Below, in pieces: positions 11,342 through 24,800 of a DNA stretch of 64,000 bases; the first letter of the stretch is position 1; every line of letters starts with the position of its first letter. Below the pieces are notes generated by a model that saw only the letters and a program-made list of their open reading frames with translations, made no database searches and was not told where the DNA came from. This DNA is from Mytilus californianus (Eukaryota > Mollusca > Bivalvia > Mytilida > Mytilidae), in assembly GCF_021869535.1 (NCBI RefSeq), contig NW_026262690.1, forward strand, positions 62,814,995 through 62,878,994, given 5' to 3'. A program made the position numbers and the translations under genes.

Positions 11342-13579
11342 TAGCTCACCTGACCTGAAAGGTCAAGTGAGCTTTTCTCATCACTTTGCGTCCGTCGTCC
11401 GTAAACTTTTACAAAAATCTTCTCCTCTGAAACTACTGGGCCAAATTTGACCAAACTTGGCCACAATCATTATTGGGGTATCTAGTTTAAAAAATGTGTC
11501 CAATGACCCCGCCCGCAAACCAAGATGGCCGACATGGCTAAAAATAGAACATAGGGGTAAAATGTAGATTTTGGCTTATATCTCTGAAACCAAAGCATTT
11601 AGAGCAAATCTGACATGGGGTAAAATTGTTTATCAGGTCAAGATCTATCTGCCCTGAAATTTTCAGATGAATCGGACAACCCGTTGTTGGGTTGCTGCCC
11701 CTGAATTGGTAATTTTAAGGAAATTTTGCAGTTTTTATACGCCCGTTTACGGGACGTATTATGGTATACCGTTGTCCGTCTGTCCGTCCGTCTGTCTGTC
11801 CGTCTGTCCGTCGTCAACATGTCGGACATTAACTCAAGAATGCTTTAACCAATTTGCATAAAACTTTGGTGAATTGTTTATATCTATTGACGTGAGCTCC
11901 CTTTCGTTTTTTATAAAATTTAGATTTTACGTTTCCGAGTTATGGGGTTTTATTCATTAAAAAAAGGGGGATTTTCCAGTTTTCGGACAATAAGTCAAGA
12001 ATGCTTTCACCAACTTGCAAGAAATTGTGGTGAATTGTTTATATCTATTAACATGAGCTCTCTTTTGATTTTTATAAATTTTAGATTTTACATTTCCGAG
12101 TTACAGGGTTTTATCCATAAAAAAAAGGGGGGATTTTTCAGTTTTCGGACAAAAACTCAAAAATGCTTTCAGCAATTCTTATGAAACTTTGGTGAATTGT
12201 TTGTATGTATTGATGTAAACTCTCTTTAGAATTTTATAAATTTTACATTTAACATTTCTGAGTTATGGGGTTTTATTCATTAAAAAAAGGGTGATTTTCC
12301 AGTTTTCAGACAATAACTCAAAAATGCTGTCACCAATTCTTATGAAACTTTGGTGAATTGTTTATATCTATTGATGTAAGCTCCCTTTTTATTTTCATAA
12401 ATTTCTAATATGGCATTGAGAATTAATTGAACTTTATTTGTTTATAGTCTTGACAACAGATTTACTAAGTGTTGCACAACAGCAAGAAATTTTTAATTGA
12501 ATATAAATTCAATTCATATAACCAATTTAAGTTCTTTGAATACATTTATTCAGAAACCTATAATATGTCAAATATTTAATTACAATCCAAATTCAGACCT
12601 GAATCAAGCTTGAATATTGTGTCCATTTCTGCCCCAACTGTTCAGGGTCGGACCTCTGCGGGCGTATCTAGCTTCGCTCAGCGAAGCAGTTTATTGGTTA
12701 TTATCTTGAATATTATTATAGATAGAGGTAAACTGTAAACAGCAATAATGTTCAGCAAAGTAAGATCTACAAATAAGTCAACTTGACCAAAATGGTCAGT
12801 TGACCCCTTAAGGAGTTATTGCCCTTTATAGTCAATTTTTAACCATTTTTCGTAAATTTTTGTAATCTTTTACAAAAATCTTCTCTGAAACTACTAAGAC
12901 AAATTTAACCAAACTTGTCCACAATCATCATTAGGGTATCTAGTTTAAAAAATGTGTCCAATGACCCCGCCCGCGAACCAAGATGGCCGACATGGCTAAA
13001 AAATAGTACATAGGGTAAAATGCAGTTTTTGGCTCATATCTCTGAAACCAAAGCATTTAGAGCAAATCTGATGAGTATAAAATTGTTCATTAGGTCAAGA
13101 TCTATCTGCCCTGAAATTTTCAGACCAATCAGGCAACCCGTTGTTGGGTTGCTGCCCCTGAATTGGTAATTTTAAGGAAATTTTTCCGTTTTTGGTTATT
13201 ATCTTGAATATTATTATAGATAGAGATAAACTGTAAACAGCAATAATGTTCAGCAAAGTAAGATCTACAAATAAGGCAACATGACCAAAATTGTCAATTG
13301 ACCCCTTAAGGAGTTATTGCCCTTTATAGTCAATTTTTTACAACTTTCATAAATTTTGTAAATTTTTGTTAATTTTTAAAAGTATTTTCCACTGTAACTA
13401 CCGGGCCAAGTTCATTATAGATAGAGATAATAGTAAGGAGCAAGAATATTCAGTAAAGTAAGATCTACAAACACATCACCATCACCAAAACACAATTTTG
13501 TCATGAATCCATCTGTGTCCTTTGTTTAATATGCACATAGACCAAGGTGAGCGACACAGGCTCTTTAGAGCCTCTAGTT
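11342..13579 (+). mobile_element. Family C Helentron-like element, with a nested B element
   Basis: 5' end: T-run, AGCTCACCTGACCT, GAA, AGGTCAAGTGAGCT (a 12-bp stem with one mismatch), then TGCGTCCGTCGTCCG. The inside has repeats of CTCTGAAACTACTGGGCCAA, AATGACCCCGCCCGC and GTTGTTGGGTTGCTGCCCC. 3' end: AAGGTGAGCGACAC, the hairpin AGGCTCTTTAGAGCCT, then CTAGTT. A B element lies inside at 11736-12694. Confidence 0.8.
11736..12694 (+). mobile_element. Family B element nested in C
   Basis: Same ends as the B copy at 5758-6688 (TATACGCCCG...CGGGCGTATC, GAAGCAGTTTAT). The C sequence rejoins as GCAGTTTT|TGGTTATTATC. The next C unit at 13187-13200 has the uninterrupted form (GTTTTTGGTTATTATC), so the empty site is directly visible and again shows insertion inside a T-run without duplication. 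Confidence 0.85.
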
Positions 13580-15648
13580 AATCTTGTTTTTTTGATTTAG
13601 CAAGGGTATTCCTTCTTCAGTTGTGAACGTCAGAGGTTAAATACCTATGCAGACAATAATATGGTCAGTTTTCACTCTGGGATATGAAGAGGACCATTTT
13701 TCAAAGTCAATGTCTCTACACCAGGAAAAAAAAATTTTAAAAATGCTTTTTTGGATTGTTTCATTTAATAGTATTATAAGTAGCCTTCTCCTCCGAGTTA
13801 TAGTTATACATTTTAATAATGATATCCAATGAATCCTCAAACCAAATATGGCTGGCATTACGGTAAAGAAAAATCTATTACACATTATGTCAATTTAGTT
13901 CTAATTATGAATGAAAGATATTTGATAAAGATCAATGAGGCAGCCACAATAAGAGAGAACATAGAACCATCAACAATAGACAAATGTCAGACTATCAAAG
14001 ATCTGCCACGAAACAATTTATCAAGTGCAAAAAACTTGGATATAGCAAAATACAACTGGCAAGGTTCTTGACTTGGAACAGACAGGTATTAAACTACATG
14101 TATATTAAAACTTGAGATCTCAACCCTCCCACTTTTAATCTTTATAATCAGTGCTTTTATTGTACCCTGCTCGAGGAATGGCTTTATTGCGTCCACCTAG
14201 TAGATCCGTTTTAACAAATATTTTAATGTGAGTACTTCTGATCTGTGGTACACCTGCTTCCTGTTTGCTGATACTTTGAATTTTTCAATATTTTGAATGA
14301 ACTTAAATTTTTTGACTTGCCTTGAAGTTGAAAAAGGGAGATTTAGTTGTGTTGCTTCTTGGGTTGGCGACGACAATATTTGGTCACTATGGGGAACCAC
14401 TTGTGGTAGGTCAATTATATTTGGTATTCAGTTTAATAAGCATTGGCATTTTTTATTTCCATAGATTTTATTTGGGCCTGCACCTTCATGGTTCATTGAC
14501 TTTTAATGTTTTGCATAGTTTACATGATACAGTATTGCTACTTTTCTCAACATCTGCATTGTACTATCTAAATTACACGATGGTCCGTGTCAACAATTTA
14601 TCTCACTATTGAACAAAATGACTTCATATTTGGTCAGCAGTGATGAACTGTGTGAACACTTCTGATCGACTAGACACCTACTTCCTGCCCCCCATGCTTT
14701 GAATTACCAGTTAAGCAATGCTTAGAACGACAATGCGTGCAATCTTGTTCATTTGAAATCGAGGTGAGGACTTGGAACAGCTTAAGATCACACCCAACTG
14801 AAAGCAGAATTATTTTCTAATTTGGCCTAAAAATTTGAAGTACATCTGATGAAAGATTTTTGACATTTTTCAAACGTTAAATTGTCTTTTTCATTTGATT
14901 CAATTAGTTCATGAACAAGATTTTAACTGAATTGGTCATTCAAGCTGCTCAACTTCAAGCTTCGATATGAAAAATCTATCAAATATGCCATAAAACGACA
15001 CTTTTCAGATGATTTTTTCCTAAATTGTAATTGGCCGCGTTCATGTTCAGTCTCAACCTTTATATATGTTATGTATAATCATCAAATACAACATGTATTT
15101 AAATATTAAGACTAAACACAAGTGTGACTTCCATTTTAGACCAAAACCATCCTAAAATTAACATAAATGCTAGAATTGTGAAGATTTTAGTAACTGATTC
15201 TAGTACTTGTTAAATGTGTATTTGTATACACAATTTTGCTTCTTTCCATTATATTGATGTTGTAAATTATATATATTTTACTTATTTGAGCAATTAGTTC
15301 TGGGAAAGGGTAAAACTTTTAAGAATAAGCACAGTAAATACACTTCAATATAGCTCCCCTTGAAGACAAATTTATAAAATATCTGATTTGTAGTACATGG
15401 GTAAGATATCAATTTAATCTTACCATGGCCATATGACATATTGCCATCACTTTGTCCCAAAAATTTTATTTAACTATAAAGTGTGATTTTCCTCTAGGTC
15501 GATTGACCAGTGTGCGTAAAAATAAAACTGAGGTTAAACTACATGGACGTTATTCAAACTACAGCCATAAAAAATGGTCATTATAAGCTCTATTTATCAT
15601 AAAAATTTCAGAAAAATCTTTTGTGGAGTTGGTGCCCTGAAATGTTGA
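13580..15648. other. Intergenic DNA with an old retroelement remnant
   Basis: A diverged piece (about 14040-14135) keeps the TCTTGACTTGGAACAG and GAGATCTCAACCCTCCC phrases, the antisense of the retroelement 3' tail at 37660-37720. The hydrophobic 96-codon frame at 14322-14612 contains phrases such as TTTGGTATTCAGTTTAATAA and TGGTTCATTGACTTT that look repeat-derived, so it is not called a gene. The rest shows nothing. Confidence 0.45.
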
Positions 15649-16200
15649 TTTTTATACGACAGCAAAAAATTTTTGCGGTCGTATATTGGTATGACGTTGG
15701 CAGCGTCGTTTTCGTCGTCGGAAGACACAATGGTTTTCGCACAATAACTTTAGTTTAAGTAAATGGATCTCTTTGAAATTTTACCATAAGGTTCAATACC
15801 ACAAAAGGAAGGTTGGGATTGATTTTGGGGATTATGGTACCAACAGTTGAGGAAAAAGGGGCCAAAAATAAGCGTTTTTGTAACTTCCAGACAATAAATT
15901 CTTCTAAAGTGTATGGATCTCTCTGAAATTATACCACAAAGGGATGGTTAGGATTGGCTTTGGGGGGTTATGGCTCAAACCGTTAAGAATTATGGGCAAA
16001 AAAGTAGAAAAAACCAGGGCTTCCTGGTTAATGGACAAGGGAGGTAATCCAAAAACAAAATTGTACAATGTTGGATTACCTCCCTTACACTGCTTTTAAA
16101 TTACTTATTTAAGACTTTTATGATGTATTTAAATTGGTAATTATGGTTGCAAAATCCATTGGAAATTTGAATTGAGATTATGACCATATCTTGAGGGAAA
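15648..16200 (+). mobile_element. Family A 5' fragment with a small hairpin insert
   Basis: TATACGACAGC, A/T loop and GCGGTCGTAT at the start, GTCGTCGGAAGACAC, then two array 1 units. After GTAGAAAAAACCAGG the sequence holds a 50-bp palindrome (16037-16086). A sister copy with the same downstream part lies at 57637-58110, so this truncated form is a subfamily of its own. Confidence 0.7.
16037..16086. repeat. 16-bp perfect stem-loop (AAGGGAGGTAATCCAA)
   Basis: AAGGGAGGTAATCCAA, an 18-base loop, then its exact reverse complement. An imperfect relative is at about 58038-58080 in the matching A-fragment copy. It looks like a miniature foldback element; the GGGAGGTAA motif is, from memory, frequent in bivalve repeats. 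Confidence 0.7.
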
Positions 16201-17893
16201 GCATTTTTTTTTTTTGGAAAAGGAGGGGCATTTTATTTTACTTTTTTGGAAGCTCTCGTCTTGAAAACCATGGGAGCTATGTCAGCATGGTTAGTTCTTT
16301 CTGTCCTATTTGGAGTTATTGTCTAAAGAAGGTAAAAGACATTTCCAAATTTTGATTTTGGCTGTCGTTTGTTACGAAAATAATTTTAGCATGACAAGAT
16401 CCATCCACCCTTAGAAGAGAAGTTCTTATTACTAGTAGTCCAGATATGAGTGATTGACAAATATAATGCCTACACCAGCATGTCGCAATGAAAATCCAGA
16501 ACTTGCTCTTGAACTATAAGGCACATTCAATAGGTATCCATTTTTATTTGATGAAGCAAAGGCGAAAGGTGTTTTAAAAATGCAAGTGTATCACTTGACA
16601 TGTTCAAATACGTATAGAATTACTCTTTTGGCTCACCTGGTTCATTGGTCAATGTCAATTTTTCGTGGTTAGTTCTGTTTCTATAAGCAATAGGTTAACT
16701 ATTTTTTGGTGTATGGAATTATTGTAAGGTGTACATGTTGGTCTGGCATGGTTCATCTGAACTTGACCTGATTTACATGGATTATTGATATGATAAGTTT
16801 ATGTGATTTTTGTAGTAAAACCTTTATCAAAAAGACGTTCAACATAAAACCAATCGTGATCAGTAAAGTGCGCTCTGTCTTTTTTTTTTTCCTGTTCAGT
16901 TTTGCAGGTTTATGCCACTCCCTAAGTATATATATAGATTGTATTTGTAGTAGGTAATATATGCTTTTTTTTCTAAATGCTCTTCGTGATTTGATGCACA
17001 CAAGATCAACACCAGCTCTCTCCATAACCTTCTCCTTCATCTCACTTTCCATTGTTCTTTTCCATGTTTCTGTTTAGTCTTCCCATTTTCCTCTTTCCAG
17101 TCGGTGTCCTTCTCACTGACACTTGTGTAATGTTTGTATGTTCTTTCTCAAAGACATGACCAATTCATTTCCATCTTCTAAATTTTATTTTCTCTCTAAA
17201 ATATGTCTCTTTTTAATGACAGGTTATATAATTCTTGGTTAGTTATACAACATATTTTGATTGGCCAAAATATTTTGCAGATTTTTCGTAAGCAGGTTTT
17301 GTGTAATGCAGCCAGTTTGTTGAAATCAGTTTTGATTATTCTTTAACATTCTAAGCCGCAAAGCAGTACAGAGTATAATAACAAAAATATCAAACTTCAA
17401 GGAAAATTTAAAACTGAAAACGGTCCCTTATCAAAAGGCAAAATCAAAAGCTCAAACACATCAAACGAATGAAAAACAACTGTCATACAGATTTCACGTT
17501 GCTGTTCAAAATTTTAAGTTAGCAAGAGATCTCAAAATTTGTTTGAGTAGGGAGAATCTTGATTTGTGTTTTGTTTGGTTGGTCTTTGATTGACATGACT
17601 GTTATTTTCTGATGTTTATTTTGAGTCGACACGATGTTCAATCTTGTTTTTGTTTCATTTGTACTCAGGCTATTGTTCACTGGTGTTAAACTGATCGTGG
17701 TAATTACTGCAATTACCACTTTCCCAACATGACGGATGTAGAAATATTTAAAATCGTTTTCTGCTAATTTCTCTGTGTAAACGTGTTGTTTTCAAGAATT
17801 ACTCAGCCGCCATGTTGATCTGTAACTCCATGAAATTTATTTGATATGATAATCGTAACTGGGCAATCAGATAGTCGTAATTTGGACATGTTA
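16200..17893. other. Intergenic DNA with repeat fragments
   Basis: About 16625-16765 holds one unit of a bivalve repeat (GCTCACCTGGTTCATTGG...GTAAGGTGTACATGTTGGTC). About 17370-17495 is a dispersed repeat with CAAAAGCTCAAACACATC and AAACGAATG. No gene seen. Confidence 0.5.
17678..17810 (+). repeat. Inverted duplicate of 32073-32201 with a tiny ORF
   Basis: About 130 bp, roughly four bases in five identical to the reverse complement of 32073-32201. Both copies contain CGTTTTCTGCTAATTTCTCT and a 12-codon frame starting ATG (MTDVEIFKIVFC here, MAEEEIVKIVFC there) ending at TAA. The differences inside the frame are substitutions, not frameshifts. Confidence 0.6.
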
Positions 17894-20800
17894 AGGTAGC
17901 ACTACAGTCTAATGATGATTTTTTGGTGATTTTTTTTATCACATTATTTTAAAGTATTTATCCATCTGAACATTTTGTAAAAATCCCAAAGTCATTATGA
18001 TGTCACAGCAGGGAGTAAATTAATGATTAAATTATGTAAATAAAAGCACATGGTAAATACTTAATATATAAAAGCATGTGGGAGGAGCATATCATTCAAT
18101 CATTTGTTGATACGTACCAAGTGTCCAGCAGTTAATCTCAGATCACAAGAAAAAAAATGTGGTCTTATCTTATTATCTTGCAATCAAACTTAATTTACAT
18201 AATAATGGAGGTGAACGAAGAAAATTTAAAAGAGAAAAAGATGTAGAGGGAATAAAACCTAAAGTGAAGACATATATAGATACTATATAAATGTGTAAAA
18301 GTATCTTAAAGGGAAACTTCGCAAAAAAATGAAAAATTGATATTATGTTCATTCTGTATAAAAAAGCACAAATTCATAAATATTAAAGTTTTATTCTGCT
18401 ATATAAGAGATCACCATCGATTTTAAATTTAGAGTATCAATTCTCTGCATGCGGCCATTTTGACATCTTCTCGGTTTAGAAACCACGATATATCTATAAA
18501 CCACAAAGGACCAAAACCAGCAGTAACCTAACGTAGTCGTAATTGCGTGTCGATATCTTGTCAAGCGTACAGTTGTTTTATCCGACAAGAAAAGCGTAAA
18601 CAGTTTCCCGGGTAACAAAAATGATTATAATAGACATGAGACATGGTTGTGCAACCTTTCCTAACTAACATGATACGGAAAATGTAATTATTTTTTTTAA
18701 ATAACTATGGTCAGTCGTATTTAAACTGGTTTTTTTACCAAGGATTTGTATTTGTTACTATACAAATCCTTGTTTTTACTAAGTTTTGAAACAAGAAATT
18801 TATATGGGAATTAGTTAAAAAGTCAAAGTTCAAAGTCATAAATAAGTGTTCCGTGTAAAATCGTTTTCGAAAATCTAATTTGTTCATAATTCTTTTATGT
18901 AATAAACTTATTTAAATAAATTCGGACCTTCTCTTATCTGATCACCAGCATGGCTAAAGGAATTATTCCCTGAGGTATTGTGAGGTGACACGTCCAGGTA
19001 TTCAAGCGATTTCCTGTCGGGTTTAAAAACTCTTATTACACAATTACACAAAGCATGTTCATGCATCGCTTCACTTCTGAGGGTATTGATTAGTGTACAC
19101 GGCCGATAACTTGTAACTTTCCATTTTAAAACTATCAGGTGTAATATACATCTTTGTCTTGCGTGTCCGATAGTGATATACTAGTCATTACTAAACTCAT
19201 ACGCTTGTTTATAAATAACATTTCTAGTGTAAAGAATGATATTTATGAAATTCTAAATAATTCCAAAAAAGATTTGGTAAAATAAAAATCTATTTACATA
19301 TTTTTCCAAGGGTAAATTGGGGAAAATGTAAGTATATACTCGTTGTCAATAATGATGGACATTTTGAAACATGAAAAACTATTGATTTAAAAAATACGCA
19401 CTTGTCGATCATTGGTTTATACGCCTAGATAGAAAGTTACGGAACTATAAATTGTATATTGAATATAAGAAAGAACATCTAGAACCAATTTGATTTAAAT
19501 ACAGGTCGATATCTAACTTGCTTTGGTTCATCAAATATGGACATAGTAAAATCACAGATTTATATTTCAATTAGATTGTTCTCGAACAGTTGAAGAAATT
19601 CGTCATCATCACAATTGTTGGGTATAATGTATATTAATGTGAACATGGTTCTAATAGAACCTTATGCCAATTTTCCTGTTCCGACATGCATGTAATATAT
19701 ATGCCACTGGACGTACACTAATGATCCCCAAAAATTTATTTGAAGAAATAAAGAAACTTCACTCCGGATAGACTGATAGTAGTTGTATTAACGTCTGATC
19801 AGCTTGAGGGTTGATTAATTTATTACGTTAGCTTGTGGGGGAATAAACCATTCCCACTATTGCACTTATGCATAAAATATTAAATAAGAGTAACATAAGA
19901 GAAAATATAAATACGAAAAGTCGCATATCTGGTAAAAAAAAAAGTCTCACCAACTATAGGATTTCACGTACAATTGTCATTATGATCGAAATAACGGACA
20001 GTCATTAAAATACATGCATGTACGCTTTGATAAAAAGGGGTGCCGCAGTTGCATATTATTCATCATAAATCTATTTCAAGTTTATACTTTCCTGTCATTC
20101 TTATAAGTTAACGCAGAGACATGTAACTATACATCTCTAGTTAACGACAATCAACCATATAAATATTTGAATCTGATGTGACTTACCGTTCATCTCTTTC
20201 TTTTTCTTCTTTTTTTTTTTATTTGGGCAGGTACACAAACATTGTAATGTTAGATATACTGTTCCCAGGTTGGGAGTAGGGCGGTGGTTGGAGGTAACGT
20301 ATATTGAAAGTTTCAAAATAAGAACGTTGTATTTATGAATTTACATGAATAATTCTGATCTTGGACGTTGGTTTCTTTTTTTTTAGTTCAGTGATTTAAA
20401 TTGAGAGAAAAAAATCTAGTCAGAATTTAAATCGTATCGGCAATTTCCACCTAAGACTCCTCTAAAATCATGAATGGTCACGCTTCACAATCATCAGAAT
20501 TTTCTTTGCATTGGTACATTCTGTATCGGTAGTGATTTACCTTGACATTTCCGGGTATAACAGAGCTACTTGTATATTACCTGTATGTGGTTAGTTGACG
20601 TCCCATGAGGTCTTACGTATACAGGTTCACATTGGTTTCTGATAAGGTTTTATGACATTCACACATCTGCATGTTCTGTATACCAAATTCTTATCTTATT
20701 TTCAGACCAAACGAGGATGTGAATATTTTCCAGGAAAAATATTGAGTATCAAAGTATCAAATTAATTTCGGGATTTTTTTCTTTCTTCGTATTAAATCAC

Positions 20801-23104
20801 AGAAATTTAAAGAATATACTGCTTGTCCGCTTGAGGTGTATTCTTGTCAGTTAAGACTGACATATATGTCTCTGGTATAGAGTGGGTTTATGAATGAATG
20901 ATAAGTCTTTCAAAGGTACAAGATATAAAGCACATTGAAAATTGATTCCGCCGGTCTGTCTCCATTCAAAAAAGGAAAGTTGACGTTATATTGATTCTGT
21001 TATTTTTTTTAAACATCGTTGGTCAAATAGCTAAAGTATGTATACGTTGTCAGATTTTAAATATTTTAATAAGGGCATTCCCGATTATGTAAATGTAGAT
21101 CGCTGTGGACGGACCAAGCTATATTAATCATGTAACCACGATAATGTTCGCTAAACATTGAAATATTCCAGGTTAATACCCATGATAATTTGAAAAAAGT
21201 AAGTACAGTGTTTGGTTTATACGCTCGTTTTCGTGGGCCATTTTTATTTATAAAATTATTTAATTGAAAGTAATACAGAATTTCGATGTTACAACAAAAT
21301 ACTCACCTATCTATTATAAAATTAAGCTTACGCAAAATATAAAAGATATATATAACGGCGATTCAGGTATTTGCCACCATATTCCTCCACAAATAATTAA
21401 TGTTTTTATCATTCATACGAAATGTTGTTCACACCTGTAACGATGAACCGTGTTGGCTAAAATTCACTGAGTGAAGATCAAAAGAATAGAATTACAGAAT
21501 GCTAATCTTTTAATTACCTTGAATTTAACCACGCATTCAACAGGTAGTCACTAAGTGTCACAGTACAATACACATTGTATTTACACAGTACTAGTGAAAA
21601 ATGTTTGCTAGACTGAAGTAAAAGCCTTCAGGTGAGAATACAAACATGCATTTTTAAAACAGTATCAGTTATATATGTTTGTTCAAAATATCCGTCGGAA
21701 AAAAAATTCATAAAAATATATTCTATTGTATGATTTACTTTTATTACTATAATCATATCAGAAATCCTTTAAATATAAATCGTACATTTTAATTTTGAAA
21801 GTTGCACGGCTGATCACTGTACTTTCTCAATTATTAGTTGGTTAATAGCTACACCAAAAGTCGTCGATGCGCTTTAAATCGCGTTATTAGATGATTAACG
21901 AACAAGATTTACAATGAGATTTATTCACTCCCGGCATGCAAAAAGACTTAAACTACGTCACATAAGTCAGGAAGTTCGAATAAATTAAATTATTAATTCC
22001 CAATTTTCTTCTTTATTAGTGTTCATATCCAGATAAATCTTGGTGAATATGTTTTTTATGGTATTATGAACATAATAAGATGAAAAGTAAAAAATCGCGA
22101 ATTTTCCCTTTAAACAAAATTTTGAAAGCCTCGGACAGACGTTCTTACTAACTTGAGGCAGAAGATTTGTATCTGAATCTGACACCAGCAACAATCCTTA
22201 TTCTAGACAAATCACCTGGATAAAAGTCTTTTTTTCACCTTGTACTATGAAAAGTATCAGTTCTATTTTGTAGAGGACTGTATAGGTAGTATGAAAATAT
22301 TTTTTATTGCATAGTTTTAAGTTTCTAGTTAATTTCACAGTACCATGTATTTCTTTTTAAATATTGATTATATGCAACTGATCACTGTTAATATTCTCTT
22401 ATCTTATACTGTTTGGACAGGGGAGTAGCTTTGTCCATATTTAATACTACATTACAGATGTTGATCAAATCTGTGACGTCAAACTCCCGCCAAATGCTAA
22501 ATTAGTGTTGGTAAGGGATGGCCAGTGCACAAATCATGCACAATTTACAGTTAAAGTGTACAAAAGACACAAACTGTGTGGTTATATTGATAAAATAATG
22601 GTATCACGGAACACTCATGAGGTGTTCCCAGAGGAATGTTTATAGTTATGTTGCATTTATAGGGGTTCAAAGGGGATATTCAGTTCTGAGGTGATTTTTC
22701 AAAACAATTTTTCATTGGAATTGTCATCAAAAATGAATATAGAATCTCTATGGGTGTCCCCTTTGATTTGGCTTTGATATATGTGATTAAATGGAGTATT
22801 TTCTACAAAACTGTGTCCCAGGTTTTGGATAATTTGTTTCTGAATGAATTTATAGGTCTCCAAAGATGAAAGGTGAAATGAGGTTTGGCACCCAGCAGTT
22901 AAATCAATATATCTTCTAAGTGGTATTTTCATCCAAGTTGGGGGCACTTAATGAGATATATTTTTTAATTGATAATACCAAAAATCACTTTATCTATATA
23001 TTAAGAAAGAGTAATATTTCAGCTTTAAAATTGAGTAGTTTTGGAGAAATTAATCTTTAAAGTCTGTTGGTTGGAATCAGATAAGTCAGACTATAGTGCT
23101 ACCA
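17894..23104. mobile_element. Possible 5.2-kb TIR-bounded element without coding capacity
   Basis: The left end GGTAGCACTACAGTCT and the right end AGACTATAGTGCTACC are inverted with one mismatch in 16 bases, each flanked by TA. The interior is AT-rich, with no transposase or other gene seen, only short frames. Either this is a large non-autonomous element, or two small related MITE ends bracket ordinary DNA. The TIRs are short for so long an element, hence the modest confidence. Confidence 0.4.
18739..18772. repeat. CAAGGATTTGTAT hairpin
   Basis: CAAGGATTTGTAT and ATACAAATCCTTG surround an 8-base loop. A looser copy lies at 38218-38267 with the same outer arms. It resembles a small foldback repeat that I recall from Mytilus. 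Confidence 0.6.
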
Positions 23105-23264
23105 TAATAGTAATTAACTTATCAGTGATTATGGTAACTTTATCTGTTGATGGGGACGGCGACTATGATATCTAAATCTTGGTTTAAAGTTTGAACAAAA
23201 ATTGATAGTGTGACCAGAATTCGTGAATAATTGGTTATCTTAAACTAATTTACTTTTTGCTTTC
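23105..23264. other. Short spacer before the LINE 3' end
   Basis: AT-rich bases between the right inverted repeat of 17894-23104 and the LINE tail. Nothing recognised. Confidence 0.4.
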
Positions 23265-24700
23265 TTCTTTTTTTAGTATACAATAAACCATCTAGCAGGC
23301 TGAAGATTATTTACTGTTGCATGTGTGGCCTATTTACAAAATTCAATCAACAACATAAATAAGGAAATTCATTGCTATATTGTTCAATTTGTTTGTAGTG
23401 CAGATGAGCGAAATTAAGTGGTTTAAAATTATGTACAAATGGTTCAATATTTAAATGAGAGTATAGAGAACAGCAGTAGAGCCGTTCTCTAAAGCTTTCT
23501 TCTGTTTGAGACTGAACTACTGATATTGGTAATGTGCTCCATTGTGGTATTGTAAACGGAAAGAATGAGTGTCTGTATGTATCTTTTGATGTATATATGT
23601 GCCTAAAAGTGAATTGATAAAATTTTCTGATTTTAGGATCTGTATGTATATATATAAGGATGGTTGGTGTGAGATCTAATGACAATTCTCGTGCGCTGTC
23701 TACGGACTGATATTGGTGGCTAATTAAATGTATCCAGCATGACAGATACACTACTTGTATTATGGTACCTATTGCATACATACCGGGCAGCTCGCGTTTG
23801 GATCATTTCAATCTTTGATACGATTCTCAGGTGGTGTGTGGGTCCGAGATCGCGCATGACTACACAAGTTTAGGGCGGATAAAACATAAGTGCGTGGTAT
23901 GTTGGTTTGCGGTTTTGAGGTTACGTTTTAGGAAGCCAAAAGGTCTTGTTACTTTTAGATGTTATATCATTTATATGTTTGTACGACTTTAGATTTGAAT
24001 GAAGTGTAATACCAAGATATTTAGCAGATGATACTGATTCTAATGTATGATTATGAAGGTGTTATTATGTTTAAATAGTTAGTTTTTTTTCCTACGTGAC
24101 AGATAGGACTGTGCATTTGTGGGGATGGACAGCCATCGACCAGTCCTGTGTACAATTCGCTGCTGTATCAAGATCAGCCTCAAGTTTGTCGCAATCACTT
24201 TTGGATCAGATCAGATCGGCCTGCAAGTATATAATACTGTCGTCTGCAAGTAATCTATGTTTGTCATGATTTAGGTTGTCTGGAAGGTCATTTATATAGA
24301 CCAAAAATAAGACTGGGCCTAAGACAATACCTTGAGGCATCACTTATGTGATTGGGACGGTGTTTGATGACTTTCCATCCATGACAATCATTTGAGTGCG
24401 ATTTGAAAGGAATGTAGCGATCCAATTTAATGTGAGTCCAGTAATGCCATAATACCTTAAAAGATTGTAGATAAAAGATAGTATAGTTGTGGTTTGCATG
24501 ATCACGAATGTCTAAAGCCATGTTGGAGATGGTACAGGATGCTATTATTCTTAAGATGGTTAATGATGTGCTTTGTGACAATACGTTCAATATTAACTTG
24601 CAGCAGATGAAAGTCAATGCAATTGGCCTGTAGTTGGCAGCTTTATGTTTGTCACCTTTTTTGAAGACTGGTGGTGTTTGTCCAGTTTCGAGTGATTTTT
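23265..24700 (-). pseudogene. LINE reverse transcriptase, 3' part (jockey/CR1-like), decayed
   Basis: Read on the minus strand, the frame around 24690-24590 gives VFKKGDKHKAANYRPIAL, the fingers region of jockey-superfamily RTs. Near 24340-24290 a shifted frame gives PQGIVLGPVLFLVYINDLP, then a degraded ADD box. Near 23640-23520 the C-terminal SFFPFTIPQWSTLPI signature follows. Several frameshifts and stops separate these blocks, so it is dead. The tail at about 23265 is AAG-rich. The part upstream of VFKKGD lies 6.15 kb away (30856-31050), cut off by a family A insertion. The ORF that runs past 24700 into CGTCGTC repeat is an artefact of that junction. Confidence 0.85.
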
Positions 24701-24744
24701 TATACGACCGCAAAAATTGAAAATTTTTTGGTCGTATATTGGTA

Positions 24745-24752
24745 TGACGTTG

Positions 24753-24790
<38 letters not shown>

Positions 24791-24800
24791 TGGCGTCGTC
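24745..24800 (+). repeat. (GTC)n run in the A 5' module
   Basis: Nearly uninterrupted CGT/GTC trinucleotides, much longer than at 4740, 29090 or 52450. On the reverse strand it reads as a polyarginine stretch in a predicted frame, which is not a real protein. Confidence 0.85.

Noticed and set aside
14322..14612. 96-codon membrane protein
   Set aside because: Hydrophobic only because the DNA is T-rich; phrases resemble a known bivalve repeat unit and no splice or homologous motif is seen.
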